Assembly (NCBI GenBank): GCA_949288485.1
Contig: CASEKC010000011.1
Location: 1-38,175 of the forward strand
Direction of reading: 5' to 3'
From: an uncultured bacterium
Lineage (GTDB): Bacteria; Bacillota_I; Bacilli_A; RFN20; CAG-826
DNA length: 38,175 bases
Shown: piece after piece, positions 31,837 through 38,175 of the stretch
How the letters are laid out: the number at the start of each line of letters is the position of its first letter
Position numbering within the stretch: position 1 is the stretch's first letter
The notes under the pieces: generated by a model
Database searches by the model: none
Told to the model about the DNA's origin: nothing
Seen by the model: only the letters and a program-made list of their open reading frames with translations
Program-made: the position numbers and the translations under genes

Positions 31837-32955
31837 ATGTTCAAAGGATTTTTACTTTTACCGATAGTTTTATTTTCGTGTGGATTAGGAAATAAGGATT
31901 TTTTAAATAAACAAGGCGAAATTAAAACAAGAATGGCAAATTTTTATACAAATACATGTCATGAAGTTTATGAACATAATTCGACACCTTATTTGTTTTC
32001 GATAAAAAATTTCCGTTTAACGAGTATGGATCTTGCTGCTCATGGAGAGGTTACAATTTCATATGAAGGAGCTGACTTTTCGCAAGCATTAAGTTTTGTT
32101 TTTAAAGTTTATAATGAAGATGATGAAGTAATTGATGAAGTTTCATATTTAAAAAGTCGAAATGAGGGGATAGATCGTACTTTTACCGTAAATTTTAAAA
32201 ATAAAGAAAATTGGATTGGCTTATGTAAATTCGTTTTTACTTGGAGATATCTTTATAATGGAAAAAATGGAACTTTTGCCAATTTTTATTTAAGGTTTCA
32301 AAGTGGAAGATTGGATCCACCTTATTATGATATGGTTAATCCATATATCGCTGAAATTTATCCAAATGAAGGATATAGTGAAATTTTTGGTGATTATATA
32401 AGAATTAAAAATTTAAAAGAAATTTATGAAATACCAACATATGGTAAATTTGATTTAAATGATCTTGGAATTACTTATTATTTAGAAGCAATGAGTAAAG
32501 ATCAGCTTCGTGGCCAAATGATTTTATATACCAACATTCAAAGGCGTTTAGAATCACAAAATGTTGAAGCTGAAAAAGCTCAATTAGCTTATTTTTATTA
32601 TGATTATCCAATTCTTAATTTAAGTTTCGATAAGTCTTTAGGCAGAGATGATTCAGCTTATATAGTAAATAATAAAAATTATTATTACAATCCTTCAACT
32701 TATGAAATGAATAAGGGTTGGAAAAGCGGCTTTGAAAAAACAAAACAATTTTATTTACCTCGTGTTTTATATCCTTATTTAAAAGAAGTTACATTTAGGG
32801 TTTCTTTCCCAGCTGCTTTAAAGAATTCAATAGTTTTTGGTTTTAGTTTTACTGTTAGATTTTTAAAAGCTAATTACAATACAACTTTTGAAGTTGTTGG
32901 CGAGATTGAAAATGAAATTGTTGATGAAGATTTAGAGGAGGTGGTTATTCCATGA
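31837..32955 (+). CDS. Putative lipoprotein, first gene of the Tad-like operon
   Basis: 372 residues, not recognised. N-terminus MFKGFLLLPIVLFSCGLGNK looks like a short lipoprotein signal with a lipobox (VLFSC, Cys15). The rest is soluble, rich in aromatic residues and predicted beta strands (SFVFKVYNEDDEVIDE, KFVFTWRYLY, FRVSFPAA), suggesting beta-sandwich domains exposed outside. No Cys other than Cys15 and two or three scattered. ATG 31837 has AAAGGAGGA ending 6 bases upstream; a GTG at 31819 would add six codons. Stop overlaps the next start (ATGA). Perhaps an outer-face component of the filament machine (inference). Confidence 0.7.
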   Translation: MFKGFLLLPIVLFSCGLGNKDFLNKQGEIKTRMANFYTNTCHEVYEHNSTPYLFSIKNFRLTSMDLAAHGEVTISYEGADFSQALSFVFKVYNEDDEVIDEVSYLKSRNEGIDRTFTVNFKNKENWIGLCKFVFTWRYLYNGKNGTFANFYLRFQSGRLDPPYYDMVNPYIAEIYPNEGYSEIFGDYIRIKNLKEIYEIPTYGKFDLNDLGITYYLEAMSKDQLRGQMILYTNIQRRLESQNVEAEKAQLAYFYYDYPILNLSFDKSLGRDDSAYIVNNKNYYYNPSTYEMNKGWKSGFEKTKQFYLPRVLYPYLKEVTFRVSFPAALKNSIVFGFSFTVRFLKANYNTTFEVVGEIENEIVDEDLEEVVIP

Positions 32956-33452
32956 TGTTAACACCTTTAATATATTGTTCGATAATTTTAGTTTCATCGA
33001 TTTCAACATTCTTTTTAGGAACTCAAGGGATGTATGTCAATCGTACATTTTTAAATATGCCGGTTTCACTATTCGAAGCTAATGTTATAAGTATTGGAGA
33101 GGGAAATACTGAAAATGATCCAAATGTTTTGAATATAATTCCCAGAGTTATTAAAGGTGATGATGATTCAAACAAGGAAGAAAATGTAGAAACACGTTAT
33201 TATTGTTTTGATAAAGATAATTTAGAAAATGATATAAAAAATTATTTAAACGTTAATTTAAAAGGGAAAGTTGATAGTTATCAAATTGCTTTAAAATATT
33301 ACATTTTTGAAAATGATGAATTTATTGAAGATAATAGCGATGAAGTTAATGCTGTAAAAATAAGATTTAAATGTCGATATTATAAATATTTTGAATTTGA
33401 TGAAAACTTAAGTTTTTACATAAAAGAATTTACAGAGGAAACATATGAATGA
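32952..33452 (+). CDS. Anchored extracytoplasmic protein of the Tad-like operon
   Basis: 166 residues, not recognised. One N-terminal membrane helix (about 4-24, LTPLIYCSIILVSSISTFFLG), then an acidic soluble domain with many Asp/Glu and Tyr. The helix-then-globular layout resembles minor pseudopilins or TadG-like proteins, but no prepilin Gly-Phe/Glu5 signature is present. SD GGAGGTGG lies 7 bases before ATG 32952; the ATG overlaps the TGA of the lipoprotein gene. Confidence 0.65.
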   Translation: MMLTPLIYCSIILVSSISTFFLGTQGMYVNRTFLNMPVSLFEANVISIGEGNTENDPNVLNIIPRVIKGDDDSNKEENVETRYYCFDKDNLENDIKNYLNVNLKGKVDSYQIALKYYIFENDEFIEDNSDEVNAVKIRFKCRYYKYFEFDENLSFYIKEFTEETYE

Positions 33453-34566
33453 ACGACTTGACCAATTTTTTAAGAAAAGTTTTTTGAAAGACTTATTAAA
33501 CGTAGAAACAATTACAGATATTTCTTATAACGGAGAAAATATTTATTACCAAGATAACATTGAAGGAAGAAAAAAATATGATAAAGAAATTTCTTCTAAA
33601 GAAGCTTATGAATTTATTCGTCAAATAGCAAACTTAACAGATTCGCAATTTAGTGTTTCCTCTCCAATTTTAGATATATCAATCGATAAATATAGGATTA
33701 ATGCTGTTCATTATATTTTAGCTAGAAAAAATAGAGAACAGGCTATTAATTTTTCGATAAGAATCGGATATTTATCATTAAGAATTAAAAATGATGGAAG
33801 TTTTATTAGTAAAAAAGGTATTGAGTTAATAGATTTATTTTTATCAAATAACCAGTCAATTATTATTGGAGGTCAAACAAGTAGTGGTAAAACCGAATTT
33901 CAAAAGTTTTTGCTATCTAGATTAAAAGAGAATACCAGAATCGTGATTCTTGATAATGTTGATGAATTAGAAACAGATGATTTTTTAAAAAATATTGATT
34001 CTCAAACGTGGTTATTAAAAAACAATATTGATCTAACTTTTGACGATTTAGTTAAAAATGCTTTAAGAAATAATCCAGATTGGTTGATAGTTAGTGAAGC
34101 ACGTGGAGAAGAAATGTTATCAATTTTAAATTCGGCAATGAGTGGGCATCCAACTATTTCTACAATTCATGCCAAAGATTCTTCTTTTATATATCGAAGA
34201 ATGGGAAGAATGTGTTTATTAAAAAACGAGAATCTTAAATATAACGAAGTGTTAGAAGACATTTATGATCATTTTAAATTAGTAATTTATGTAGGAAAAG
34301 AAGTTGGAAATGATGGACATATTAATCGATATGTTAAAAAAATAGCAACTAATTATAAAAATAAATATTATGAATTATTTTCATACCCATCAAATTATTA
34401 TCCATTGCCTGAGGAATTAAAAGTAGAACTTAAATTTTCAAATAAAGACTTTATTAATTTTAATAAGATGTGGGCAAATAAAGATATGAAAGGAGAGATA
34501 AATGAAAAAGAAGCTAAATTTAAAAAGCCTAAATTCAACGAGAATAGCCGTTTACTTACTAGTTAG
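33445..34566 (+). CDS. CpaF/TadA-type secretion ATPase (VirB11/PulE family)
   Basis: 373 residues. N-terminal domain to about 130, then Walker A GGQTSSGKT (142-150), Asp box VILDNVDELE (167-176), Walker B DWLIVSEAR (212-220), His box GHPTISTIHA (234-243). No PulE-type Cys4 zinc motif, so closer to TadA/CpaF and archaeal PilT-N ATPases than to PilB/GspE. It should power assembly of a filament or a secretion process. It overlaps the preceding stop by 8 bases and the following gene by 65 bases. Confidence 0.93.
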   Translation: MNERLDQFFKKSFLKDLLNVETITDISYNGENIYYQDNIEGRKKYDKEISSKEAYEFIRQIANLTDSQFSVSSPILDISIDKYRINAVHYILARKNREQAINFSIRIGYLSLRIKNDGSFISKKGIELIDLFLSNNQSIIIGGQTSSGKTEFQKFLLSRLKENTRIVILDNVDELETDDFLKNIDSQTWLLKNNIDLTFDDLVKNALRNNPDWLIVSEARGEEMLSILNSAMSGHPTISTIHAKDSSFIYRRMGRMCLLKNENLKYNEVLEDIYDHFKLVIYVGKEVGNDGHINRYVKKIATNYKNKYYELFSYPSNYYPLPEELKVELKFSNKDFINFNKMWANKDMKGEINEKEAKFKKPKFNENSRLLTS

Positions 34567-35266
34567 TATTTTAATAGCCTTATTAAATTTCTTTACTACA
34601 AGAAACTGGATTTATTCATTAGTGTTATTAATGATTTGTTTAGTTTTTTTCTTTGTTTTAATCGAGAAAGAATATCAAAAATATAAAAAAATTAATCGAA
34701 CTACTCATGAATGTGTAAATTTTATAAATAATTTTATTATTTCATTAAGTATTCATAATACTATTTCTGCGACATTTGAAATGATTAAAGAATCATTTAG
34801 TGGAGAGTTAAAAAAAGAAGTTGATAGTATTGAACATTTAAATATAGTCGAAAAGCTTGAATATTTAAGTGATTATTTTAATTCCTCTTTATATGATTTC
34901 TTTTTAAAGATTATTCATCAATATGAATATAATGGTGGGGATATTATTGGAATTTCTCAAATATTAATTTTCGATAGTAGAAACGTTGAAACTTCGCTTG
35001 ATAATTTTATTTCCGTATCTAAAAGAAAATTTATTGAATTCATTATCCTTTGGGGAATTACAATGGCAATATTACTTATTTTACAATTTGCTTTATCAAT
35101 GTTTTATGACACGATTTTAAATATGTCATTTTATGCTCCATCAATATTTATTTTCTTCATAATGTTTTTAATATTTTTATATTTCTTTTTAAAACATAAT
35201 TTTAACTTAAGTTTTATTAATGAATGGAGGGAAAAAGATAATGAAAAACCTCAGACAAAAAATTGA
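34502..35266 (+). CDS. TadB-like type II secretion F-domain membrane protein
   Basis: 254 residues. Two N-terminal helices (about 15-32 and 37-53), a cytoplasmic T2SF domain (about 65-165: FIISLSIHNTISATFEMIKE, then YNGGDIIGISQIL), and two C-terminal helices (about 180-200, 210-235). Matches the TadB/GspF platform protein arrangement. ATG 34502 is inside the ATPase gene with AGGAGAGA 3-10 bases upstream. Confidence 0.82.
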   Translation: MKKKLNLKSLNSTRIAVYLLVSILIALLNFFTTRNWIYSLVLLMICLVFFFVLIEKEYQKYKKINRTTHECVNFINNFIISLSIHNTISATFEMIKESFSGELKKEVDSIEHLNIVEKLEYLSDYFNSSLYDFFLKIIHQYEYNGGDIIGISQILIFDSRNVETSLDNFISVSKRKFIEFIILWGITMAILLILQFALSMFYDTILNMSFYAPSIFIFFIMFLIFLYFFLKHNFNLSFINEWREKDNEKPQTKN

Positions 35267-35909
35267 ATCACTATCTTTAAATTTTACAAAAGAAATTAGT
35301 ATTTTAGTCATTATAAATGTTATTTTAGTTGCTCTAGCAGTTGTGATGTTTTTCATAAATTTATCAATTTTAGCAATTGTAGCAATTATAGTAACGATAG
35401 TTGTATTCAATATTTTTTATTTAAATCGTTATAACACAATGATCTTAAATAAAGAAAAGAAATTAGATAATGAATTTATTGAAGTATTTTCATATTTAAG
35501 AATTTATTTATATAACGAAGAAACTGTTTATACATCTTTAAAAAATATAAGTGAATTTGCTTCACCTAAAATGAAAGAAAGAATTGAACAATTATTAAGC
35601 GATATTGATGAAGATAAAACAGTTCAACCATTTATTACATTTGCTAGATTATTTAAAAATAAAGTAATAGAAGAAGTAATGATTGCTTTGTATGAAATGG
35701 TAAATAGTGGAAATAAAGATATTTACTTGAATCAATTTATTAAAGTTTTCGAAGATTTTAAAACTCGAAACGAAAATGAAAATGAAGAAAAAAGATATCG
35801 AAAATTCGATACATTAAATATGTTATCTATTATAGGAAGTGGTTATATAATGATCATTTTAGCATTATGTATTGTAAAACTACTTGGGGAGGCTACAAAT
35901 GGGTTCTAA
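35241..35909 (+). CDS. TadC-like second platform membrane protein
   Basis: 222 residues. Two N-terminal helices close together (about 20-40, 42-63), a T2SF-like cytoplasmic domain (LDNEFIEVFSYLRIYLYNEETVYTSL in part, EEVMIALYEMVNSGNKD), and one C-terminal helix (about 195-215). Tad systems carry exactly such a TadB/TadC pair. ATG 35241 has GGAGGG 8 bases upstream; ATG 35220 is a less likely start. Overlaps the 3' end of the TadB-like gene by 26 bases. Confidence 0.78.
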   Translation: MKNLRQKIESLSLNFTKEISILVIINVILVALAVVMFFINLSILAIVAIIVTIVVFNIFYLNRYNTMILNKEKKLDNEFIEVFSYLRIYLYNEETVYTSLKNISEFASPKMKERIEQLLSDIDEDKTVQPFITFARLFKNKVIEEVMIALYEMVNSGNKDIYLNQFIKVFEDFKTRNENENEEKRYRKFDTLNMLSIIGSGYIMIILALCIVKLLGEATNGF

Positions 35910-36243
35910 ATTAGGTTTAATTTTATCGATTTCAATTATCTTTTTCGCATTTCTTTTTGGAGCAGATTTGATAATGATTCAACTTCAATATACGGAGTTA
36001 GATTCCTTGTCAGCTACTATTTCTTATAAGATTTCTAAAGAAGCTGAAATAAGTGAATCATTATTAATGATGTGTGAAGAAAGAAATATAAATATTGTTG
36101 CTTTAAATCCAGAAGTAAGTGGATATCAAAAAGGAGATGTTTTTTCTTATATTTTATCAAGAGAATACACGCCATTAGTATTAGGAAATCAACCTTTTGA
36201 TATCACAATTACAAGACATGCAGTTATTAGTATTTTAAATTAA
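35899..36243 (+). CDS. TadE-like small pseudopilin-type protein
   Basis: 114 residues from ATG 35899 with GGGGAGG 6 bases upstream; overlaps the TadC-like gene by 11 bases. One N-terminal membrane helix (about 5-27, GLILSISIIFFAFLFGADLI), then a small soluble domain (about 30-114) ending TITRHAVISIL. TM-plus-small-domain and operon position suggest a TadE/TadF-like minor subunit. No database-grade motif visible. Confidence 0.6.
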   Translation: MGSKLGLILSISIIFFAFLFGADLIMIQLQYTELDSLSATISYKISKEAEISESLLMMCEERNINIVALNPEVSGYQKGDVFSYILSREYTPLVLGNQPFDITITRHAVISILN

Positions 36244-36256
36244 GGAGGTTAACAAA

Positions 36257-36475
36257 ATGTCAGAAATTAAAGGTCAAATCTTAGGAGTTATTTTAGTATT
36301 AGCAGTATTTGGAGTAGTTGGGACAACGCTTTATACAGCATTTAAAACAGCAAGTAATGATGTTGCTAATAAAATTACTGGTTCAGTAAATGAAGATAAT
36401 ATTAAAAATAATACAAATTCATTAAATATTATTGATAATTCAAATATTGATTTAGAAAGACTTTTAACTTATTAA
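36257..36475 (+). CDS. Flp/archaellin-like prepilin, probable major subunit
   Basis: 72 residues. Short charged leader MSEIKG, then Q and a 20-residue hydrophobic helix (ILGVILVLAVFGVVGTTLYT) and a small Asn-rich polar tail. KG-Q before the helix resembles the class III/archaeal prepilin peptidase site; the Glu5 of canonical Flp is absent. Strong SD AGGAGG (36243-36248) 8 bases before the ATG, the best in the operon, fits a highly expressed subunit. No prepilin peptidase gene is in the window. Followed directly by a strong terminator, so it is the last gene. Confidence 0.68.
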   Translation: MSEIKGQILGVILVLAVFGVVGTTLYTAFKTASNDVANKITGSVNEDNIKNNTNSLNIIDNSNIDLERLLTY

Positions 36476-36479
36476 AATA

Positions 36480-36510
36480 AAAAACTTGGAGAAATTCCAA
36501 GTTTTTTTTA
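36480..36510 (+). terminator. Terminator of the Tad-like operon
   Basis: AAAACTTGGA (36481-36490), GAAAT, TCCAAGTTTT (36496-36505), then T run. Confidence 0.9.
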
Positions 36511-36976
36511 AATTAAATAATAATTAATATGTAGATTTATTAGTGATTAAATATATAAAAAAGTAATTATTTACAATTTTTTAAGATAAAGATAATTGCT
36601 ATATTCAAAAAGATATTTTTCTTGTTTAAATTAAAAGATAAAATAGGTAAAAATAAAAGCCCTTGAATTGGTCTCGTATTCAAAGATACAAACTACTAAA
36701 GTGATAGGACTAAATAGGTTTTGTAAATCTTATATTAAAAAATCTAAGAAAATAATGAAAATATTTATAGTAAATTAAATGTTTTTCGATATTAGATAAA
36801 AGAACGTTTTAAAATAGTGATTGTGATAAATAAGAATCTATTTTTATAGAAGAAGTTGATGAATTATTTATTAAACTTAATTTAAAGATGTTTTAATTGA
36901 TAAACCTTGCATCTATAAAAAATATAAAAAAATATTTTGATAAATTCGATATGTTTTGTAGAAGAAAAAATACAAA

Positions 36977-37000
36977 AAAACGCGATATTTATCGCGTTTT
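36977..37000. terminator. Bidirectional terminator-like hairpin
   Basis: AAAACGCGATA (36977-36987), TT, TATCGCGTTTT (36990-37000): symmetric, with A and T tails. No intact gene adjoins it. Confidence 0.7.
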
Positions 37001-37011
37001 ACAATTCTAAC

Positions 37012-37037
37012 TGGTGACCTATACGGGATTTAATTTC
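37012..37037 (-). other. tRNA 3'-end relic, candidate att site
   Basis: Read on the minus strand the segment ends ATCCCGTATAGGTCACCA, the layout of a tRNA T-arm 3' half, acceptor strand (ATAGGTC), discriminator A and CCA. No matching 5' half (GACCTAT) is adjacent. Elements that integrate into tRNA genes leave such copies at their far end. Confidence 0.55.
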
Positions 37038-37122
37038 ATTAATTTTATAAATAAAATTAATATTTTATTTATGTTTAATCGAATTTTATTAATATTATTT
37101 ATATAAAAATTTATAATTTTTA

Positions 37123-37144
37123 AAAATTGTATCAAAATTGTATC
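37123..37144. repeat. Tandem 11-base repeat AAAATTGTATC x2
   Basis: Two perfect copies (37123-37133, 37134-37144), followed by AAA. Short repeats of this kind near a tRNA relic recall integrase arm sites; the integrase itself is not seen. Confidence 0.6.
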
Positions 37145-37199
37145 AAATAATTTTAATTATAAAATAATAATTCTAGGGGTAATGGATAGAGGAGAGGTG

Positions 37200-37228
37200 T
37201 TGAGGAAAGAAAAAGAATGTGGTATTAT
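37200..37228 (+). promoter_or_regulatory. Promoter of the putative antisense RNA
   Basis: TTGAGG (37200-37205), 17-base spacer, TATTAT (37223-37228). Transcription would start about 37235, running into the 3' end of the minus-strand peptide gene. Confidence 0.55.
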
Positions 37229-37234
37229 AAATAT

Positions 37235-37320
37235 GCTTTTAAGAGTTATTTAAAAAAATAAGTCCAAAAAGCTTTTTATGATTTTGAGTATTAGAAGTGT
37301 GGCTTCTAATACTTTTTTTA
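37235..37320 (+). ncRNA. Putative antisense antitoxin RNA
   Basis: About 86 bases between a plausible promoter (37200-37228) and a strong terminator (GTATTAGAAG 37288-37297, TGTGG, CTTCTAATAC 37303-37312, T7). It is complementary to codons 9-31 of the 31-residue peptide gene on the minus strand. Overlap with the 3' part of a small hydrophobic peptide gene is the layout of TxpA/RatA and BsrG/SR4 type I systems. RNA not demonstrated; inference from signals. Confidence 0.5.
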
Positions 37321-37345
37321 TGTTAAAAATCTTTTTCTTTTTCAC
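37250..37345 (-). CDS. Putative type I toxin-like small hydrophobic peptide
   Basis: 31 residues from GTG 37345, too short for ordinary gene callers. Starts MKKKKIFNIKK, followed by a 20-residue hydrophobic stretch with Lys at 21 and 24 and ending in FLDLFF: a basic head and an amphipathic or membrane helix, as in type I toxins. SD AAAGGAG (minus strand 37361-37355) is 9 bases before the GTG. Both SD and GTG lie in the 3' arm of a long inverted repeat (37343-37424) that could hide them in the mRNA. A short antisense RNA candidate overlaps its coding sequence. It follows the XRE gene on the same strand, so read-through or a weak promoter (TAGAAT at 37446-37441) may transcribe it. Confidence 0.5.
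   Translation of the reverse strand: MKKKKIFNIKKVLEATLLILKIIKSFLDLFF
37288..37320 (+). terminator. Terminator of the putative antisense RNA
   Basis: Perfect 10-pair stem GTATTAGAAG / CTTCTAATAC, loop TGTGG, then TTTTTTTA. No plus-strand gene other than the small RNA precedes it. Confidence 0.85.
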
Positions 37346-37424
37346 TTTTTTAATCTCCTTTCGATGAAAATATATCCATAACTTGTTTATGGTAAAATCG
37401 AAAGAAGAAGAGATTAGAAAAGTG
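37343..37424. promoter_or_regulatory. Long imperfect inverted repeat over the toxin-like start
   Basis: Outer arms 37343-37357 and 37410-37424 (15 bases, one mismatch), middle arms CTTTCGAT (37358-37365) / ATCGAAAG (37397-37404), and inner hairpin CCATAA-CTTGT-TTATGG (37376-37392). In a minus-strand RNA it would pair the SD and start codon of the peptide with upstream leader sequence. Confidence 0.75.
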
Positions 37425-37433
37425 AGGGAATTA

Positions 37434-37706
37434 TTATTTAATTCTATTTTCTATATCGGATATAACTTTTTTAGCTTTTACTAAAATTTTAAAATCTTCA
37501 TCTGATATATAGATTGCATTTTTATCATCAATTAATTCTGATACAGGTATTTTATATAATGTTGCTAAAAGATTAGCATAATCAAAATTTAATCTAATCT
37601 TACCAGTTTCGATGTTGGAATAACTAGGTTGGGTTATTAATAAATATTTAGCTATTTCCTTTTGGGAATAATTATTTTTTTGTCTGTAATATTTTAGTCT
37701 ATTCAT
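37434..37706 (-). CDS. XRE-family regulator next to the Mrr-like nuclease
   Basis: 90 residues. HTH_3 domain at about 3-57: LKYYRQKNNYSQKEIAKYLL, then ITQPSYSNIETGKIRLNFDYANLLATLYKIPVSELI (in part). A short tail with DEDFKILVKAKKVI follows. Overlaps the nuclease stop by 8 bases, so the two are cotranscribed; it probably controls the nuclease and perhaps the downstream peptide (inference). Confidence 0.9.
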   Translation of the reverse strand: MNRLKYYRQKNNYSQKEIAKYLLITQPSYSNIETGKIRLNFDYANLLATLYKIPVSELIDDKNAIYISDEDFKILVKAKKVISDIENRIK

Positions 37707-38175
37707 TTATTAACTTTAAGATTTCTTCTCCATATTTTTCAATTTTCTTTTCACCTATACCAGAAATTGCTTTTAAGTCATTTATGTTTTTTGGTTTTAT
37801 TGTTGCAATTTCTTTTGCAGTATCATTTGAAAAAATCATATATGTTGGAATTTTTTCTTCTTTAGATTTTTGTTTTCTAAAGAAAATTAACTTTTCTAAT
37901 ATATTTATATCAGGATCATATGTTTTAAATTTTTGGTTTAATTTTCTAAATTTAATATTATTAATTTTTTTTAGTTCATCTAACATTTGATAGATAAATT
38001 CTCTACCTTTTATTAAAATTTCATGATTTTTTGCAAAATGATTTGCTTCTGATGTAGGTCTTGATGTTGTAATTAGAAATTGATGGTCTAATTTATAATA
38101 ATCTTTTGCTTCAAGCATTTTTGTAAGTTCACTTTTAGGAATTGGGGTAGACCATCTTTTAGCTTGAATACCAAT
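37699..38175 (-). CDS. Mrr-like restriction endonuclease with C-terminal HRDC domain (5' end outside window)
   Basis: Open to the right edge; about 158 codons visible. Near the edge is IGIQAKRWSTPI, the QxK part of the PD-(D/E)xK nuclease core as in Mrr, followed by FLITTSRPTSEANHFAKNHE and a GREF helix, typical of the Mrr catalytic domain. The last about 75 residues, ending INDLKAISGIGEKKIEKYGEEIL, are an HRDC domain, a nucleic-acid-binding module of RecQ helicases. Mrr nucleases cut modified or foreign DNA. The first visible Met (38118) is internal. Followed by an XRE regulator overlapping its stop. Confidence 0.82.
   Translation of the reverse strand: MGIQAKRWSTPIPKSELTKMLEAKDYYKLDHQFLITTSRPTSEANHFAKNHEILIKGREFIYQMLDELKKINNIKFRKLNQKFKTYDPDINILEKLIFFRKQKSKEEKIPTYMIFSNDTAKEIATIKPKNINDLKAISGIGEKKIEKYGEEILKLINE

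Larger units (their letters stand above)
36511..37195. other. Intergenic stretch with decayed sequence and integration-site relics
   Basis: No intact gene. 36640-36780 has an open stretch without a start (ALELVSYSKIQTTKVIGL and on), and 36850-36900 has short coding-like pieces, suggesting decay. A terminator-type hairpin lies at 36977-37000, a tRNA 3'-end relic at 37012-37037, and tandem 11-base repeats at 37123-37144 (separate entries). Confidence 0.45.

Noticed and set aside
36640-36780. Open stretch of about 40 codons
   Set aside because: No start codon or SD and preceded by stops; kept only as a sign of decay.
37182-37253. 23-codon plus-strand frame (ATG 37182) over the antisense promoter
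   Set aside because: It lies across the -35/-10 of the putative small RNA and its only SD-like run is 2 bases from the ATG; the promoter reading explains the sequence better.
1-38175. CRISPR array or insertion sequence
   Set aside because: No regularly spaced repeats, and no transposase or paired terminal inverted repeats were seen.

Overview
The window is very AT-rich chromosomal DNA, densely packed on both strands, from a low-GC Bacillota/Mollicutes-related bacterium. TGA serves as a stop (for example at 32953-32955) and Trp is encoded by TGG, so this is not the Mycoplasma/Spiroplasma code. Ten tRNA genes, a CIRCE/HrcA heat-shock operator, YlmH and LemA point to the Bacilli side, for example an uncultured gut lineage of RF39 or Erysipelotrichia type. 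That placement is inference; no rRNA or marker phylogeny is available here.

Layout. 1-657: terminator, tRNA-Pro, and a decayed-looking stretch. 658-3427: a glycosyltransferase-8/ABC-ATPase fusion with its ABC-2 permease. 3485-7008: iron module made of a DtxR-type repressor (Met-Cys-Glu-His ligand signature) and a feoA-feoA-feoB-FeoB-associated operon. 7100-7677: tRNA operon (Ala, Met, Ile2, Ser, fMet). 7779-9939: processive-type GT2 and a PlsC-like acyltransferase. 9994-10233: divergent tRNA-Val and tRNA-Thr. 10291-13674: MacB-like ABC exporter (minus strand). 13959-19083: ferredoxin-type aldo/keto reductase, upp, sirtuin, CDF metal exporter, tRNA-Leu, cysteine desulfidase. 19194-22014: HAD phosphatase, MFS carrier and glycerophosphodiesterase operon. 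22405-24440: HdeD/DUF308 protein, Hsp20 under two CIRCE operators, tRNA-Arg, Nudix hydrolase. 24474-28215 (minus): M13 peptidase broken by an in-frame TAA, then XRE regulator, DUF5662 and YlmH. 29019-31717: LemA, DUF3137, thymidine kinase, small guanylate kinase. 31837-36475: a seven-gene operon resembling a stripped-down Tad/type IV filament machine. 36977-38175: what looks like the edge of a mobile element, with a tRNA 3'-end relic, tandem repeats, a candidate type I toxin-antitoxin pair, an XRE regulator and an Mrr-like nuclease that runs off the right edge.

Most notable. (1) The 37196-37434 region encodes a 31-residue Lys-rich hydrophobic peptide whose SD and start lie in a long inverted repeat. 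A short RNA with its own promoter and terminator appears to be made from the opposite strand: the architecture of a type I toxin-antitoxin system. (2) The 31837-36475 operon combines a lipoprotein, an anchored protein, a CpaF/TadA ATPase, TadB- and TadC-like proteins and two pilin-like proteins. (3) A glycosyltransferase is fused to an ABC ATPase. (4) Several genes have TATAAT only 6-10 bases before the ATG and no SD, so leaderless mRNAs look common, with TTGATT as a recurrent -35 hexamer. All functional statements are read from sequence by eye; no database search was run.
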